37,670 nt of DNA from Tannerellaceae bacterium (GTDB lineage Bacteria > Bacteroidota > Bacteroidia > Bacteroidales > Tannerellaceae), in the NCBI GenBank assembly GCA_021203545.1, contig JAJQAZ010000137.1:1-37670 (forward strand). The letters run 5' to 3'. A program made the position numbers and the translations under genes. The notes under the pieces were generated by a model. That model saw only the letters and a list, made by a program, of their open reading frames with translations, did no database searches and was not told the origin of the DNA. Each line of letters starts with the position of its first letter. The first letter of the stretch is position 1. Below are positions 1 through 7,511 of this stretch, in pieces.

Positions 1-12
1 TCTCTATTTAAT

Positions 13-85
13 GGGTATTCATTTGTTTGTCGGATCACAGATCCTAATACTCGTTTGTCGGGGATTACAAATCCCCTCTGACCAA
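13..85 (+). repeat. Element B, partial copy
   Basis: Holds the hairpins GGATCACAGATCC and GGGGATTACAAATCCCC in the same order and spacing as the right half of the full element at 5827-5979. The left half is missing. It runs directly into a partial element A. It lies downstream of the HAD phosphatase gene. Confidence 0.75.
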
Positions 86-138
86 AAGCTGGAGCTTCAC
101 AAATTCTTAGCGACGTAGCGAAGATACTACGCCGAACA
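86..138. repeat. Element A, partial copy
   Basis: Contains the hairpin GAAGCTCCAGCTTC (seen here as its complement) and one terminal arm, the CGACGTAGCG...CGCCGAAC type. The other terminal arm and the second inner hairpin are absent. The arm has a small change (AAGATACTACG) compared with other copies, so its own hairpin is imperfect. It may act in the 3' end of the HAD transcript. Confidence 0.75.
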
Positions 139-143
139 ATAAA

Positions 144-916
144 TTATATCAAACCAAAGTGCTTCAATGCATTGAATATACCATCATCATCTACGGAATC
201 GGTAACATAATCCGCTACTTCTTTTACTTCGTCCTCAGCATTGCCCATGGCTATTCCGGTACCTGCAAATGAGAGCATTTCCAGATCGTTTCCACCATCA
301 CCAAAGGCCATGATCTCATCTACAGAAAGCCCATAATATTCCAATACTTTCTGAATACCAATCCGTTTACTACCTCCAGGGGGTACAACATCCGTAAACA
401 GGGGTGACCAACGGGTGGAAGCACATCCGGGTATTATCTTCATGATTCTTTCTTCCTGTCCTTCATCAAAAAAAGAGATCAATTGAAAGACATCTCCTGT
501 TACTTCCCTCAAAGGACGTTGAGGAGGTTCAGGGAAATTAAGCAGATTCAGAACTTCGGCTACTGTATCGTTTTTATAATTCAGATACATGGCAGATTCC
601 TGCACAAAGATACAGGGGAAATCTTCCACCTTTTCCTGATACGAAAGCAGTGCCTCCAAATCCTCCTGTGGAATAGCATGTTTATAAATAACTTCATCTT
701 TCCCGGCAAAACAGTAACTGCCGTTCAAAGTTACATATCCGTCAAACTGTAGTGATCCGAGATTATTAATTGCCATCAGATGACGGCCTGTAGCAATAAA
801 GAGTTTAATATCTTTTTCTCTTACTAATTCAATTGCTTTCACAGTGGATTCAGGAACCTGATGAGTATTAAAACTGACCAACGTCCCATCAATATCAAAA
901 AAATTGCCTTTATCAT
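144..916 (-). CDS. Cof-type HAD-IIB family phosphatase, N-terminus out of frame
   Basis: Cytosolic haloacid-dehalogenase phosphatase of the Cof/YidA type, expected to act on small phosphorylated metabolites; the substrate cannot be read from sequence. The family's motif IV region (FGDGGNDLEML) and the motif III lysine region (GGSKRIGIQK) are intact. The nucleophile motif DIDGT is encoded at about 881-895, but the only good start, ATG at 914-916 (M-I-K-A-I), is in another frame. Between them is a run of 7 T on the coding strand (897-903) where 8 would join MIKAIFF to DIDGT. In the frame of the body there is a TAG just upstream and no ATG; TTG at 881 would lose the nucleophile. With one added T the protein is 257 residues, normal for the family. 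The family call is firm; the state of the 5' end is not. Confidence 0.85.
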
Positions 917-964
917 ACTAACCTAAACAATTATATAAATACCTGAATAAAAAAATAGGGCTTA

Positions 965-1015
965 TGGTTAGAGGGGATTTGCAATCCTTTACTAATGATT
1001 ATAAGGATTTATAAC
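965..1015. repeat. Degenerate remnant of element B
   Basis: Contains GAGGGGATTTGCAATCC followed by ATAAGGATTTATAACC, matching the left half of element B in order and spacing but with broken stems. This looks like an old, decayed copy. Confidence 0.5.
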
Positions 1016-1032
1016 CAGTAATGCTCAAAAGA

Positions 1033-1318
1033 TTGTAAGCTATTCTCTATACACATTTTATTCAGGCCGTAGGCCTATCCTATCTTAGGCCCCAGCAACG
1101 CTGGGGTTCAGGTGATAAAGAAAATAGTTCGCTCCGGAGGAGCAGCATAGTATAAAAAGAACCGGAGGTAACCCTATTATTTAAGTTTATATATGACTAT
1201 GCTGGGCTTCCAGCCCGAAATACCTACTCTGTTCTCCACCCCCAGCGTTGCTGGGGGCTAAGGTATATTACCCTCTACGAGGGTGAAGAGATATGTGTAG
1301 AGAATAGCTTATAATCTT
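1033..1318. repeat. Element C: palindrome-rich element with terminal inverted repeats
   Basis: The ends are inverted repeats of about 25 bases: AAGCTATTCTCTATACACAT near 1040-1059 pairs with ATGTGTAGAGAATAGCTT near 1293-1310, with one base difference. Inside are several small hairpins in series: GGCCGTAGGCC, CCCCAGCAACGCTGGGG, GCTCCGGAGGAGC, GCTGGGCTTCCAGC, CCCCCAGCGTTGCTGGGGG and CCCTCTACGAGGG. I found no coding sequence in it. It fills most of the gap between the HAD and GlmM-type genes. Only one copy is present here. Confidence 0.7.
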
Positions 1319-1396
1319 CCTACTACCACTGATTACAAATGGAACACCCCTGTTTATCGGGATCCCCTCCGTCCACAACATTTGTTCCTGACTACT

Positions 1397-2785
1397 TTAC
1401 TGACACATTTCCCGGATGATGTCAATCAGTTCTCCTCCCAGAGCTTCGGCATCTGCCATGGTAGAGGCTTCGGCATAGATACGGATAATCGGTTCCGTAT
1501 TACTTTTCCGCAAGTGTACCCACTTATCCGGAAAATCTATTTTAACACCATCAATATCTGTTATATCGTAAGCTGCGAATTTTTCCTTTACTTTTTCCAA
1601 TATCGCATCCACATTAATATCAGGAGTCAGCTCCACTTTTTGTTTTGATATAAAATAAGGAGGATAAGAGGCTCTTAATTCGCTAACCTTCATCCCTTTT
1701 TTAGCCAGATGAGTCAGGAACAGCCCTATACCTACCAATGCATCCCGTCCGTAATGGCTGGCCGGGTAAATTACTCCACCATTGCCTTCACCACCTATTA
1801 CGGCATTTGTTTCTTTCATTTTGGCTACGACATTTACTTCACCTACAGCAGCAGCATTATATTCGCACCCATGTGCACGGGTTACATCCCGGAGGGCACG
1901 GCTCGAACTCAGATTACTAACCGTATTACCCGGTGTATGGCTCAATACATAATCGCTCACTGCAACCAGGGTATATTCTTCGCCAAACATATCACCATTT
2001 TCACAAATCACAGCCAGACGGTCTACATCAGGGTCTACAACAAATCCAACATCCGCTTTAGCCTGTGTCATCAAACCGGAAATCTCCGTCAGATGCTCGG
2101 GAAGTGGTTCCGGATTGTGTGCAAAATTACCGTGAGGCGCACAATGTAACTTAAAAATTTCTTTTACTCCCAACGCTGAAAGCAAATCGGGAAGAATAAT
2201 ACCTCCTACCGAATTAACACAGTCGATAGCAACTCTGAAACCGGCAGCCCTGATGGCGTCCACATCTACCAGTTCCAGATTGAGTACACTCTGTATGTGT
2301 TTATTGTTATACGAATTATCTTCTGTTACTTTACCCAGATTGTCAACATCTGCAAAAACAAAATCACCGGCTTCTGCAATTTCCAGTATTGCCTGTCCTT
2401 CTGCTGCATCCAGGAATTCTCCCTTTTCGTTCAACAACTTCAGGGCATTCCATTGCTTCGGATTATGACTCGCTGTCAGGATAATTCCTCCGCAGGCATT
2501 TTCCTGTGTTACTGCAAATTCGGTAGTGGGTGTTGTTGCCAGATCAATATCCACAACATCAAATCCCATACCGGTTAATGTACCCAGTACAATCTGTTTT
2601 ACCATAGGACCGGAAATACGCGCATCCCGTCCTACTACAATTTTGTTTGTTGTTGAAGTTGTGTTTTTTCTGATAAATGTAGCATAGGCTGCTACAAACC
2701 TGACTATAGCCAATGGGTTTAAGCCATCTTCCGGATGGCCCCCTATGGTACCACGGATTCCGGAAATAGATTTAATTAATGTCAT
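1397..2785 (-). CDS. glmM: Phosphoglucosamine mutase / phosphomannomutase family enzyme
   Basis: Alpha-D-phosphohexomutase, cytosolic. The likely role is GlcN-6-P to GlcN-1-P conversion for peptidoglycan and LPS precursors. At 462 residues it is a normal length. The phosphoserine loop TASHNPKQWNALK has the catalytic Ser at about 106. The metal-binding loop DPDVDR is at 251-256, the sugar-recognition loop GEGNGG at 332-337 and the phosphate-binding loop RKSNTEPIIR near the C-terminus, so all four active-site loops are present. The start MTLIKSISGIRGT matches the usual N-terminus. It lies 26 bases downstream of the DUF4827 gene and is probably cotranscribed with it. Family members are hard to split between glucosamine and mannose substrates by eye, so the symbol is the likely but not certain choice. 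Confidence 0.88.
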   Translation of the reverse strand: MTLIKSISGIRGTIGGHPEDGLNPLAIVRFVAAYATFIRKNTTSTTNKIVVGRDARISGPMVKQIVLGTLTGMGFDVVDIDLATTPTTEFAVTQENACGGIILTASHNPKQWNALKLLNEKGEFLDAAEGQAILEIAEAGDFVFADVDNLGKVTEDNSYNNKHIQSVLNLELVDVDAIRAAGFRVAIDCVNSVGGIILPDLLSALGVKEIFKLHCAPHGNFAHNPEPLPEHLTEISGLMTQAKADVGFVVDPDVDRLAVICENGDMFGEEYTLVAVSDYVLSHTPGNTVSNLSSSRALRDVTRAHGCEYNAAAVGEVNVVAKMKETNAVIGGEGNGGVIYPASHYGRDALVGIGLFLTHLAKKGMKVSELRASYPPYFISKQKVELTPDINVDAILEKVKEKFAAYDITDIDGVKIDFPDKWVHLRKSNTEPIIRIYAEASTMADAEALGGELIDIIREMCQ

Positions 2786-2811
2786 AAGAAACGAATAAGT
2801 TTATTAAATAT

Positions 2812-3358
2812 TTAGTCTCTCCATACATACTTGACCCGCTCAAAATACATAGGTGTATAATATGAGCTTGCATACGTACTTCCTATCTGGAAAGGAACAA
2901 TCAACGATACTTCCGCACCATCACCAACAAATTGCAAAGGGACATTTAAACCCTCCGACAAAAAATATTGCTGATAATCATCATTGTTTGTCATTACATT
3001 ATAAGTAAACTCAAAAGGATACGTTCCGGCCGAAAAATTCTCGAAAGGGATAGAATCCTGCAATGACATATAGCACTCTACCCTACACAAAATTTTAGTT
3101 TCACCTTCTACCGCTCTTTTTTTTATCGCCCGGTTTTATTATACGTAAATAAAGCCCATTCAGATTCACATATTCTTTTTCTTTAAATACGCTATCTTTC
3201 GGAAAATCATTTAAAATAATAAAATCGTTCTCACTGATCAACTTGTTTATCGCATCTCTCTGATCATTCAGGTAATCTGTATATGATTTTGTTTTACTAC
3301 AGGAGAATCCCATAATAACAGCTACAGTCAACAGTACGACGTACAATCCTCTCTTCAT
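2812..3358 (-). CDS. DUF4827-type lipoprotein, frameshifted
   Basis: Exported lipoprotein of unknown function, resembling the DUF4827 family of Bacteroidales. The start MKRGLYVVLL (ATG at 3356-3358) gives a signal peptide and lipobox ending GFSC with Cys at about 20; an upstream GTG at 3373 is less likely. The reading frame is broken at a run of 8 A on the coding strand (about 3117-3124): the first part ends IKPGDKKKSGRR-stop. With 7 A the protein would continue PGDKKRAVEGETKILCRVECY and run to ...FERVKYVWRD, 181 residues in all. A possible -7 box TACTTTTG is at 3391-3398 (minus strand). It sits between the DHH phosphoesterase and glmM. Confidence 0.75.
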
Positions 3359-3437
3359 AAACTTTTCTTGCACTAATTAATTTTTCATGACAAAAGTAAA
3401 GAAACTCTGCCATATGTTCGATATAAATTTCTCTTAT

Positions 3438-4457
3438 TTAGTAATTAAATTCTTTTAATCCCTGTTCAAATACATCGATTGCCTCCTGCATAGAACCATA
3501 AAACTCGCCACCCGATGCATTTTTATGTCCTCCTCCATTAAAATAGCAGGAAGCAAATTCGTTGCAGGGGAAATCGCCTACCGATCGCAGGGATACTTTG
3601 ATATAATCGGGATCTTCCCGCAGAAAAACTGAAAACTGAACATCCGCTATACTCAAGGGTAAATTTACAAACCCTTCGGTATCACCGGAATGATACTGGA
3701 AACGGTTTAGTTCTTCCTGGCTCAAAGTAAGCAGTGCAGCCTGCTTTTCCGGATAGGTTTTCATCTTCTCATACAATACATATCCCATTAACCGTAACCG
3801 CGATTCAGAAGATACATGATTTACTTTCCGGTATATTTCATCTTTATCAATTCCTTTCCGGATCAGTTCGCTGATGATTATATACGTTTCCGGCTTATTG
3901 GAATTATAGGTGAACGAACCGGTATCAGTCATCATACCTGTATAAATACATTCCGCAGCCTTTTTGTTCATCAGGTTAAACATCCCTATACGGCAAATAA
4001 ACCGGAAGATCATTTCGCTGGTTGAAGAAAATTCGGGATAGGAGATCACCACACGGCAAAAATCAGCCGGATTCAGGTGATGATCAATCATTACTTTCCT
4101 ACCTTCTGCTGCTATGACTGCCGGTGCCAGTTTATCAATCCGTTTGGGTTCATTAAAGTCAAGACAGAAGATGACATCTGCCTCCTGCAATAGTTGCTCT
4201 GCAAATTCGGGATACTTTTCGTAGATAATAATCTCTTTTACTCCGGGCATCCATTTATAAAAAGCAGGAAAATCGTTAGGTACTACTATATTTACATTTT
4301 CTTTTCCATAAGCTGTCAGAAAATGATATAAACCGAGGGACGATCCCAACGCATCTCCGTCCGGAGATACATGCGTTACAATTACAAATTTTTCGCCTTT
4401 CTCAACGTATGTCCTGGCTTTTTGAATAAGTTCTTCGTGAATGATTTTAGTAATCAT
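3438..4457 (-). CDS. DHH/DHHA1 family phosphoesterase (NrnA-like)
   Basis: Cytosolic DHH-superfamily phosphoesterase of the NrnA type, whose known members degrade short oligoribonucleotides or pAp. At 339 residues it has the usual length. The DHH domain shows VSPDGDALGSS (about 30-40), a conserved Asp in FCLDFNEP (about 100) and the name-giving DHH at 125-127, followed by MMTDTGSF. The DHHA1 domain near the C-terminus has FNGGGHKNASGG, the substrate-binding Gly-rich motif. All metal ligands I can check are present. The gene lies between comEC and the DUF4827 gene on the same strand. Whether it acts on nanoRNA, pAp or c-di-AMP products cannot be decided from sequence. Confidence 0.88.
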   Translation of the reverse strand: MITKIIHEELIQKARTYVEKGEKFVIVTHVSPDGDALGSSLGLYHFLTAYGKENVNIVVPNDFPAFYKWMPGVKEIIIYEKYPEFAEQLLQEADVIFCLDFNEPKRIDKLAPAVIAAEGRKVMIDHHLNPADFCRVVISYPEFSSTSEMIFRFICRIGMFNLMNKKAAECIYTGMMTDTGSFTYNSNKPETYIIISELIRKGIDKDEIYRKVNHVSSESRLRLMGYVLYEKMKTYPEKQAALLTLSQEELNRFQYHSGDTEGFVNLPLSIADVQFSVFLREDPDYIKVSLRSVGDFPCNEFASCYFNGGGHKNASGGEFYGSMQEAIDVFEQGLKEFNY

Positions 4458-4542
4458 ATTTTCTTTTCATTTCAGTTACCAAAGGTAGAACTTTTTTGAA
4501 GACTGAACCTATTCTGTTTCCGGAAATATTCAATTAATCCAA

Positions 4543-5706
4543 TCAAATTAAATAACCGGCTATTACTTCCCCACGGGAAAGCCTTATCAATACATGTCCG
4601 CTCTCTATCCGGCTAAAACGATCTGTGATTTCACAGAGTGAATGTAGTAACCATTCTACTCCCTGTTGTAAAAAATGACAGCCGGGTACCCACTCCGGTA
4701 AAACCATCCAAATCAGCGACACCGGTAACAGAAACGTAATCAGCAAAGAGACCGGTATAGCCGTAAAAATAAATAACAGTGTAGTATAACCAAAGTAATA
4801 GATAGAAAGTAAAGTAACACCTGCCTGTGCAGCACAGGCTATAGTTATCCACGTAACAGGAATCGAAAACAGAGGATTTTTAGTTTGTAAAGGAATTTTC
4901 AGGAGAGGTTCCAGGTAAAGAATAAAAAACACAGCTATAAAACTAAGCTGAAAACCAATATCAAAGAGGTAAAGAGGCCTGACTACCAGCATACAAAAAG
5001 CAGCCGCAGCCAGGGTGTTATAGCCATCTGTATGTTTTACCCATTCCCGGCCTGTAAGGTATAGGCTTATCATGCATCCGGCCCTGACTGCAGAGGGAGT
5101 ATATCCGGTAAGTAGTACGTATGCCCATATCAGGCATAGACTCAACAAATAAATAAGAAAAGAGAGTTTATGTTTCAACGGAAACAGCGCGAACACAAAA
5201 GATAGAAATCCGTAAGCAATGGCTACATGCATACCACTCACTGCCAGTATATGGGCAGTACCGGTCAGGGCAAACCTGTTTCGTACCTCTTTGGGTAATG
5301 CCTGCCGGTATCCCAGTGTAATAGTAGCAAGCACAGCTTTCTGATCGTCGGGCACAGCCAGTTTCTCTATAGAGCTTAATGCTTTATCCCGTATATTTTC
5401 AGCCTGCAGGAATACACCTGCCGGTAAAAGATTTATTTCCTGCCGTTTCTGATGCAAACAAGTAAATTGAACTGATAAAAAAAGTAACAACAATACTAAA
5501 TGGATTCCCCAGATAGCACGCCCGGAAAATAAACTCTTACCGGATTGTTTTCCGGCAGAATACCATGAAAACAGGATACCTGTTAATGAGAAAATCAGGA
5601 ATAGAACAGAATAGGGTTCAATTTGGCAGGAGGTCTGCAACAGGATACCTGTTATCCAGACCAGCAAAGGCCGGACCATTGGCCGCTTTAACAGCATTTT
5701 CAGCAT
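4543..5706 (-). CDS. ComEC/Rec2-family membrane protein, short form
   Basis: Inner-membrane protein of the ComEC/Rec2 competence family, which forms the DNA channel in transformable bacteria. The Competence domain is clear: ALPKEVRNRFALTGTAHILAVSGMHVAIAYG at about 135-165, then several membrane segments including VLLTGYTPSAVRAGCMISLY. It has 387 residues where typical members have 600-800. Two regions appear missing: the periplasmic OB-fold (DUF4131) between the N-terminal membrane segments and ENIRDKAL, and any C-terminal metallo-beta-lactamase-like domain. The C-terminus may also be frameshifted: adding one T to the TTT run near 4552 extends GYLI to GYLILIGLIEYFRKQ and moves the stop to 4472. 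Its role in DNA uptake is uncertain. The start MLKMLLKRP fits a membrane N-terminus. Confidence 0.8.
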   Translation of the reverse strand: MLKMLLKRPMVRPLLVWITGILLQTSCQIEPYSVLFLIFSLTGILFSWYSAGKQSGKSLFSGRAIWGIHLVLLLLFLSVQFTCLHQKRQEINLLPAGVFLQAENIRDKALSSIEKLAVPDDQKAVLATITLGYRQALPKEVRNRFALTGTAHILAVSGMHVAIAYGFLSFVFALFPLKHKLSFLIYLLSLCLIWAYVLLTGYTPSAVRAGCMISLYLTGREWVKHTDGYNTLAAAAFCMLVVRPLYLFDIGFQLSFIAVFFILYLEPLLKIPLQTKNPLFSIPVTWITIACAAQAGVTLLSIYYFGYTTLLFIFTAIPVSLLITFLLPVSLIWMVLPEWVPGCHFLQQGVEWLLHSLCEITDRFSRIESGHVLIRLSRGEVIAGYLI

Positions 5707-5753
5707 AATAGTCAGATTTGGATTTCTAATTATTTGTTTTTTGTTTTTTCCCT

Positions 5754-5817
5754 ATGTTCGGCGTAGCATCCTCGCTACGTCGTGTATAAAAGTGAGGCTC
5801 AAGCCTCACGTGAAGCA
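5754..5817 (+). repeat. Element A, partial copy
   Basis: The left terminal arm (ATGTTCGGCGTAGCATC...) and the inner hairpin GTGAGGCTCAAGCCTCAC are present, then the start of the second inner hairpin (GTGAAGC), where it breaks off. A complete element B follows 10 bases later. It is located upstream of comEC and downstream of rpe. Confidence 0.75.
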
Positions 5818-5826
5818 AGAGTTACT

Positions 5827-5979
5827 GGTCTAAGGGGATTTGTAATCCCCGCCTGTAGAGTATAAGGATTTATAATCCGCTTTCATATACCAAAGTTCCG
5901 GTTTAACTGGTATGTATTTGCTTTTCGGATCACAGATCCTAATACTCACTTGTCGGGGATTACAAATCCCCTCCGACCA
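5827..5979 (+). repeat. Element B, full copy
   Basis: About 153 bases. The ends are inverted repeats, GGTCTAAGGGGATTTGTAAT at the left and a matching arm ending CCCCTCCGACC at the right, and each arm is itself a hairpin (GGGGATTTGTAATCCCC). Inside are GGATTTATAATCC and GGATCACAGATCC. A near-identical copy in opposite orientation lies at 27446-27593. The apparent open reading frame across it is an artefact of the repeat. Confidence 0.8.
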
Positions 5980-6029
5980 AAATAAGATGCTATACCAAAC
6001 GATTGATTTGCCAATCCCTACTACCTCTA

Positions 6030-6680
6030 TCAAAGGTTTTTCAATTCATGGATTGTTTGGTATGGATCAGAGGCTTTGAATACAAAACTACCGGTTACCA
6101 GAATATCCGCTCCGGCTGTTAGTAACCGTTTGCCGGTTTTCATATTCACACCACCGTCTACCTGAATTAAGGTATTTACACCTCTCTTTTCGATCATTTC
6201 TTTCATCCGGGCAGTCTTTTCTACAGAATGTTCAATAAACTTCTGTCCGCCAAAACCCGGATTGACAGTCATAAGCAGTACCATATCCAGATCCGGCAGA
6301 ATATCTTCCAGTAAAGAGATTGGTGTATGTGGATTCAGTGTTACACCGGCTTTCATACCTGCTTCTTTAATGGCATATACCGTACGGTGCAGATGTGTAC
6401 AGGCTTCGTAATGTACGTTCATCACATACGCCCCCGACTCTGCTACCTGGGAAATGAATTTCTGTGGCTCTACGATCATTAGATGCACATCCATGGGTTT
6501 ACGGCAAACCGTACGGATATCATTCAATACAGGAAATCCAAACGAAATATTAGGAACAAACACCCCATCCATAATATCCAGATGCAGCCAGTCGGCCTCA
6601 CTGTGATTAATCATTTCTATCTCATCCTGCAGATGTAAGAAATCCGCAGCCAGCAACGAGGGAGCAATCAGATGTTTCAT
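6030..6680 (-). CDS. rpe: Ribulose-phosphate 3-epimerase
   Basis: Cytosolic TIM-barrel enzyme that interconverts ribulose-5-phosphate and xylulose-5-phosphate in the pentose phosphate pathway. The start is chosen at MKHLIAPSLLAADF (ATG 6678-6680), because the family begins with this APSLLAAD strand; an upstream ATG at 6707 would add nine atypical residues. The resulting 216 residues are standard. Family motifs run in order: LHLDIMDGVFVPNISFG with the metal-binding His and catalytic Asp, DVHLMI, the phosphate-binding loop region MTVNPGFGGQKF, the catalytic Asp in IQVDGGV, and GADILVTGSFVF. It lies downstream of the sigma factor gene with a 61-base gap. I see no defects. Confidence 0.95.
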   Translation of the reverse strand: MKHLIAPSLLAADFLHLQDEIEMINHSEADWLHLDIMDGVFVPNISFGFPVLNDIRTVCRKPMDVHLMIVEPQKFISQVAESGAYVMNVHYEACTHLHRTVYAIKEAGMKAGVTLNPHTPISLLEDILPDLDMVLLMTVNPGFGGQKFIEHSVEKTARMKEMIEKRGVNTLIQVDGGVNMKTGKRLLTAGADILVTGSFVFKASDPYQTIHELKNL

Positions 6681-6741
6681 ACAATAAACTATAAACCTTT
6701 TCTGCAAAGGTACACAAAAAATAGCATGTAAACTGCTTCTT

Positions 6742-7335
6742 TCAAAGGCTAACTAAGGATTGATGCCGCTTTATCATTTTCCGCATATTCAATACAGCAT
6801 AATGCATCCGCCCTAATGCGGTATTGATACTTACATCTGTCAGTTGGGCAATTTCCTTAAAAGTAAGTCCTTTATAATACCGCATTTTTATAATCTCCTG
6901 TTGTGTTTCAGGCAAAAACCGAATCATTCTGCGCACATTCAGATAAATTTGCTGCTGCACAATTTTCTCTTCTATTGTCTCTTCCGAAAACCCGGGAATA
7001 TTGAGAACATCCTGCGGAAGACTATCTGTTGATATAGAAGGGATATCACTTTCGTGACGAAAATAATCTGTCATGCAATTGTGTGCTATCCGGGTAATCC
7101 AGTGAAGAAACCTTCCGGATTCTTTATATTTACCGGAACGAACAGTTACCATTACTTTTATCAGGGTATCATGAAAAATATCTTCTGCCTGCTCTTTATT
7201 GCGGAGGATATGAAAGATGTAAGAAAGTAGCCCGGGACCATACCTCTTTACAAGGATCTCAAAAGCGGAGTTCTTTCCTTCGTTCTGAAATTGAAGGATT
7301 AATTCCTCGTCTGTTAAAAATTGAAGGTTTTCCAT
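6742..7335 (-). CDS. ECF-type RNA polymerase sigma factor
   Basis: Sigma-70 family, extracytoplasmic-function group, 197 residues. Region 2 covers about residues 20-95 (FEILVKRYGPGLLSYIFHIL, the DIFHDTLIKV core-binding helix, then RFLHWITRIAHNCMTDYFRH). Region 4 covers about 135-190, with LPETQQEIIKMRYYKGLTFKEIAQLTDVSINTALGRMHYAV as the helix-turn-helix that reads the -35-type box. No anti-sigma gene is adjacent, which points to a constitutive or housekeeping-like ECF factor (inference). The product is cytoplasmic. It is followed by rpe on the same strand. The start MENLQFLTDEEL gives a normal N-terminus. Confidence 0.93.
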   Translation of the reverse strand: MENLQFLTDEELILQFQNEGKNSAFEILVKRYGPGLLSYIFHILRNKEQAEDIFHDTLIKVMVTVRSGKYKESGRFLHWITRIAHNCMTDYFRHESDIPSISTDSLPQDVLNIPGFSEETIEEKIVQQQIYLNVRRMIRFLPETQQEIIKMRYYKGLTFKEIAQLTDVSINTALGRMHYAVLNMRKMIKRHQSLVSL

Positions 7336-7452
7336 ATTTTACAATTTGGGTTTAAGTACTGCCAAAAAAATTGTTTACCAAGCGTTTATTAAAAGCAAAT
7401 ATAAAATTTACGTCCGAGAAAAGCAAGTAATTTCTTTATTTTGTAAATAAAA

Positions 7453-7486
7453 ATCCCCTACTCTCATAAAGTGAGGATAGGGGATA
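7453..7486 (-). terminator. Intrinsic terminator after the OmpP1-like gene
   Basis: On the minus strand a stem of about 12 pairs (ATCCCCTATCCTCAC with GAGAGTAGGGGAT) is followed by TTTTTATTTA. It begins about 25 bases after the OmpP1-like stop and separates that gene from the sigma factor gene. Confidence 0.8.
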
Positions 7487-7511
7487 ATTTATTGCGTTAT
7501 AAAATAACTTC

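Noticed and set aside
3101-3140. Programmed ribosomal frameshifting at the A8 run
   Set aside because: No stimulatory structure or upstream Shine-Dalgarno-like site is visible, and the same kind of defect occurs at weak sites (AAAA, TTTTT), which do not support programmed slippage.
5830-6033. 67-residue minus-strand frame
   Set aside because: It lies almost wholly within element B and its flanks; the peptide is a translation of the palindromes.
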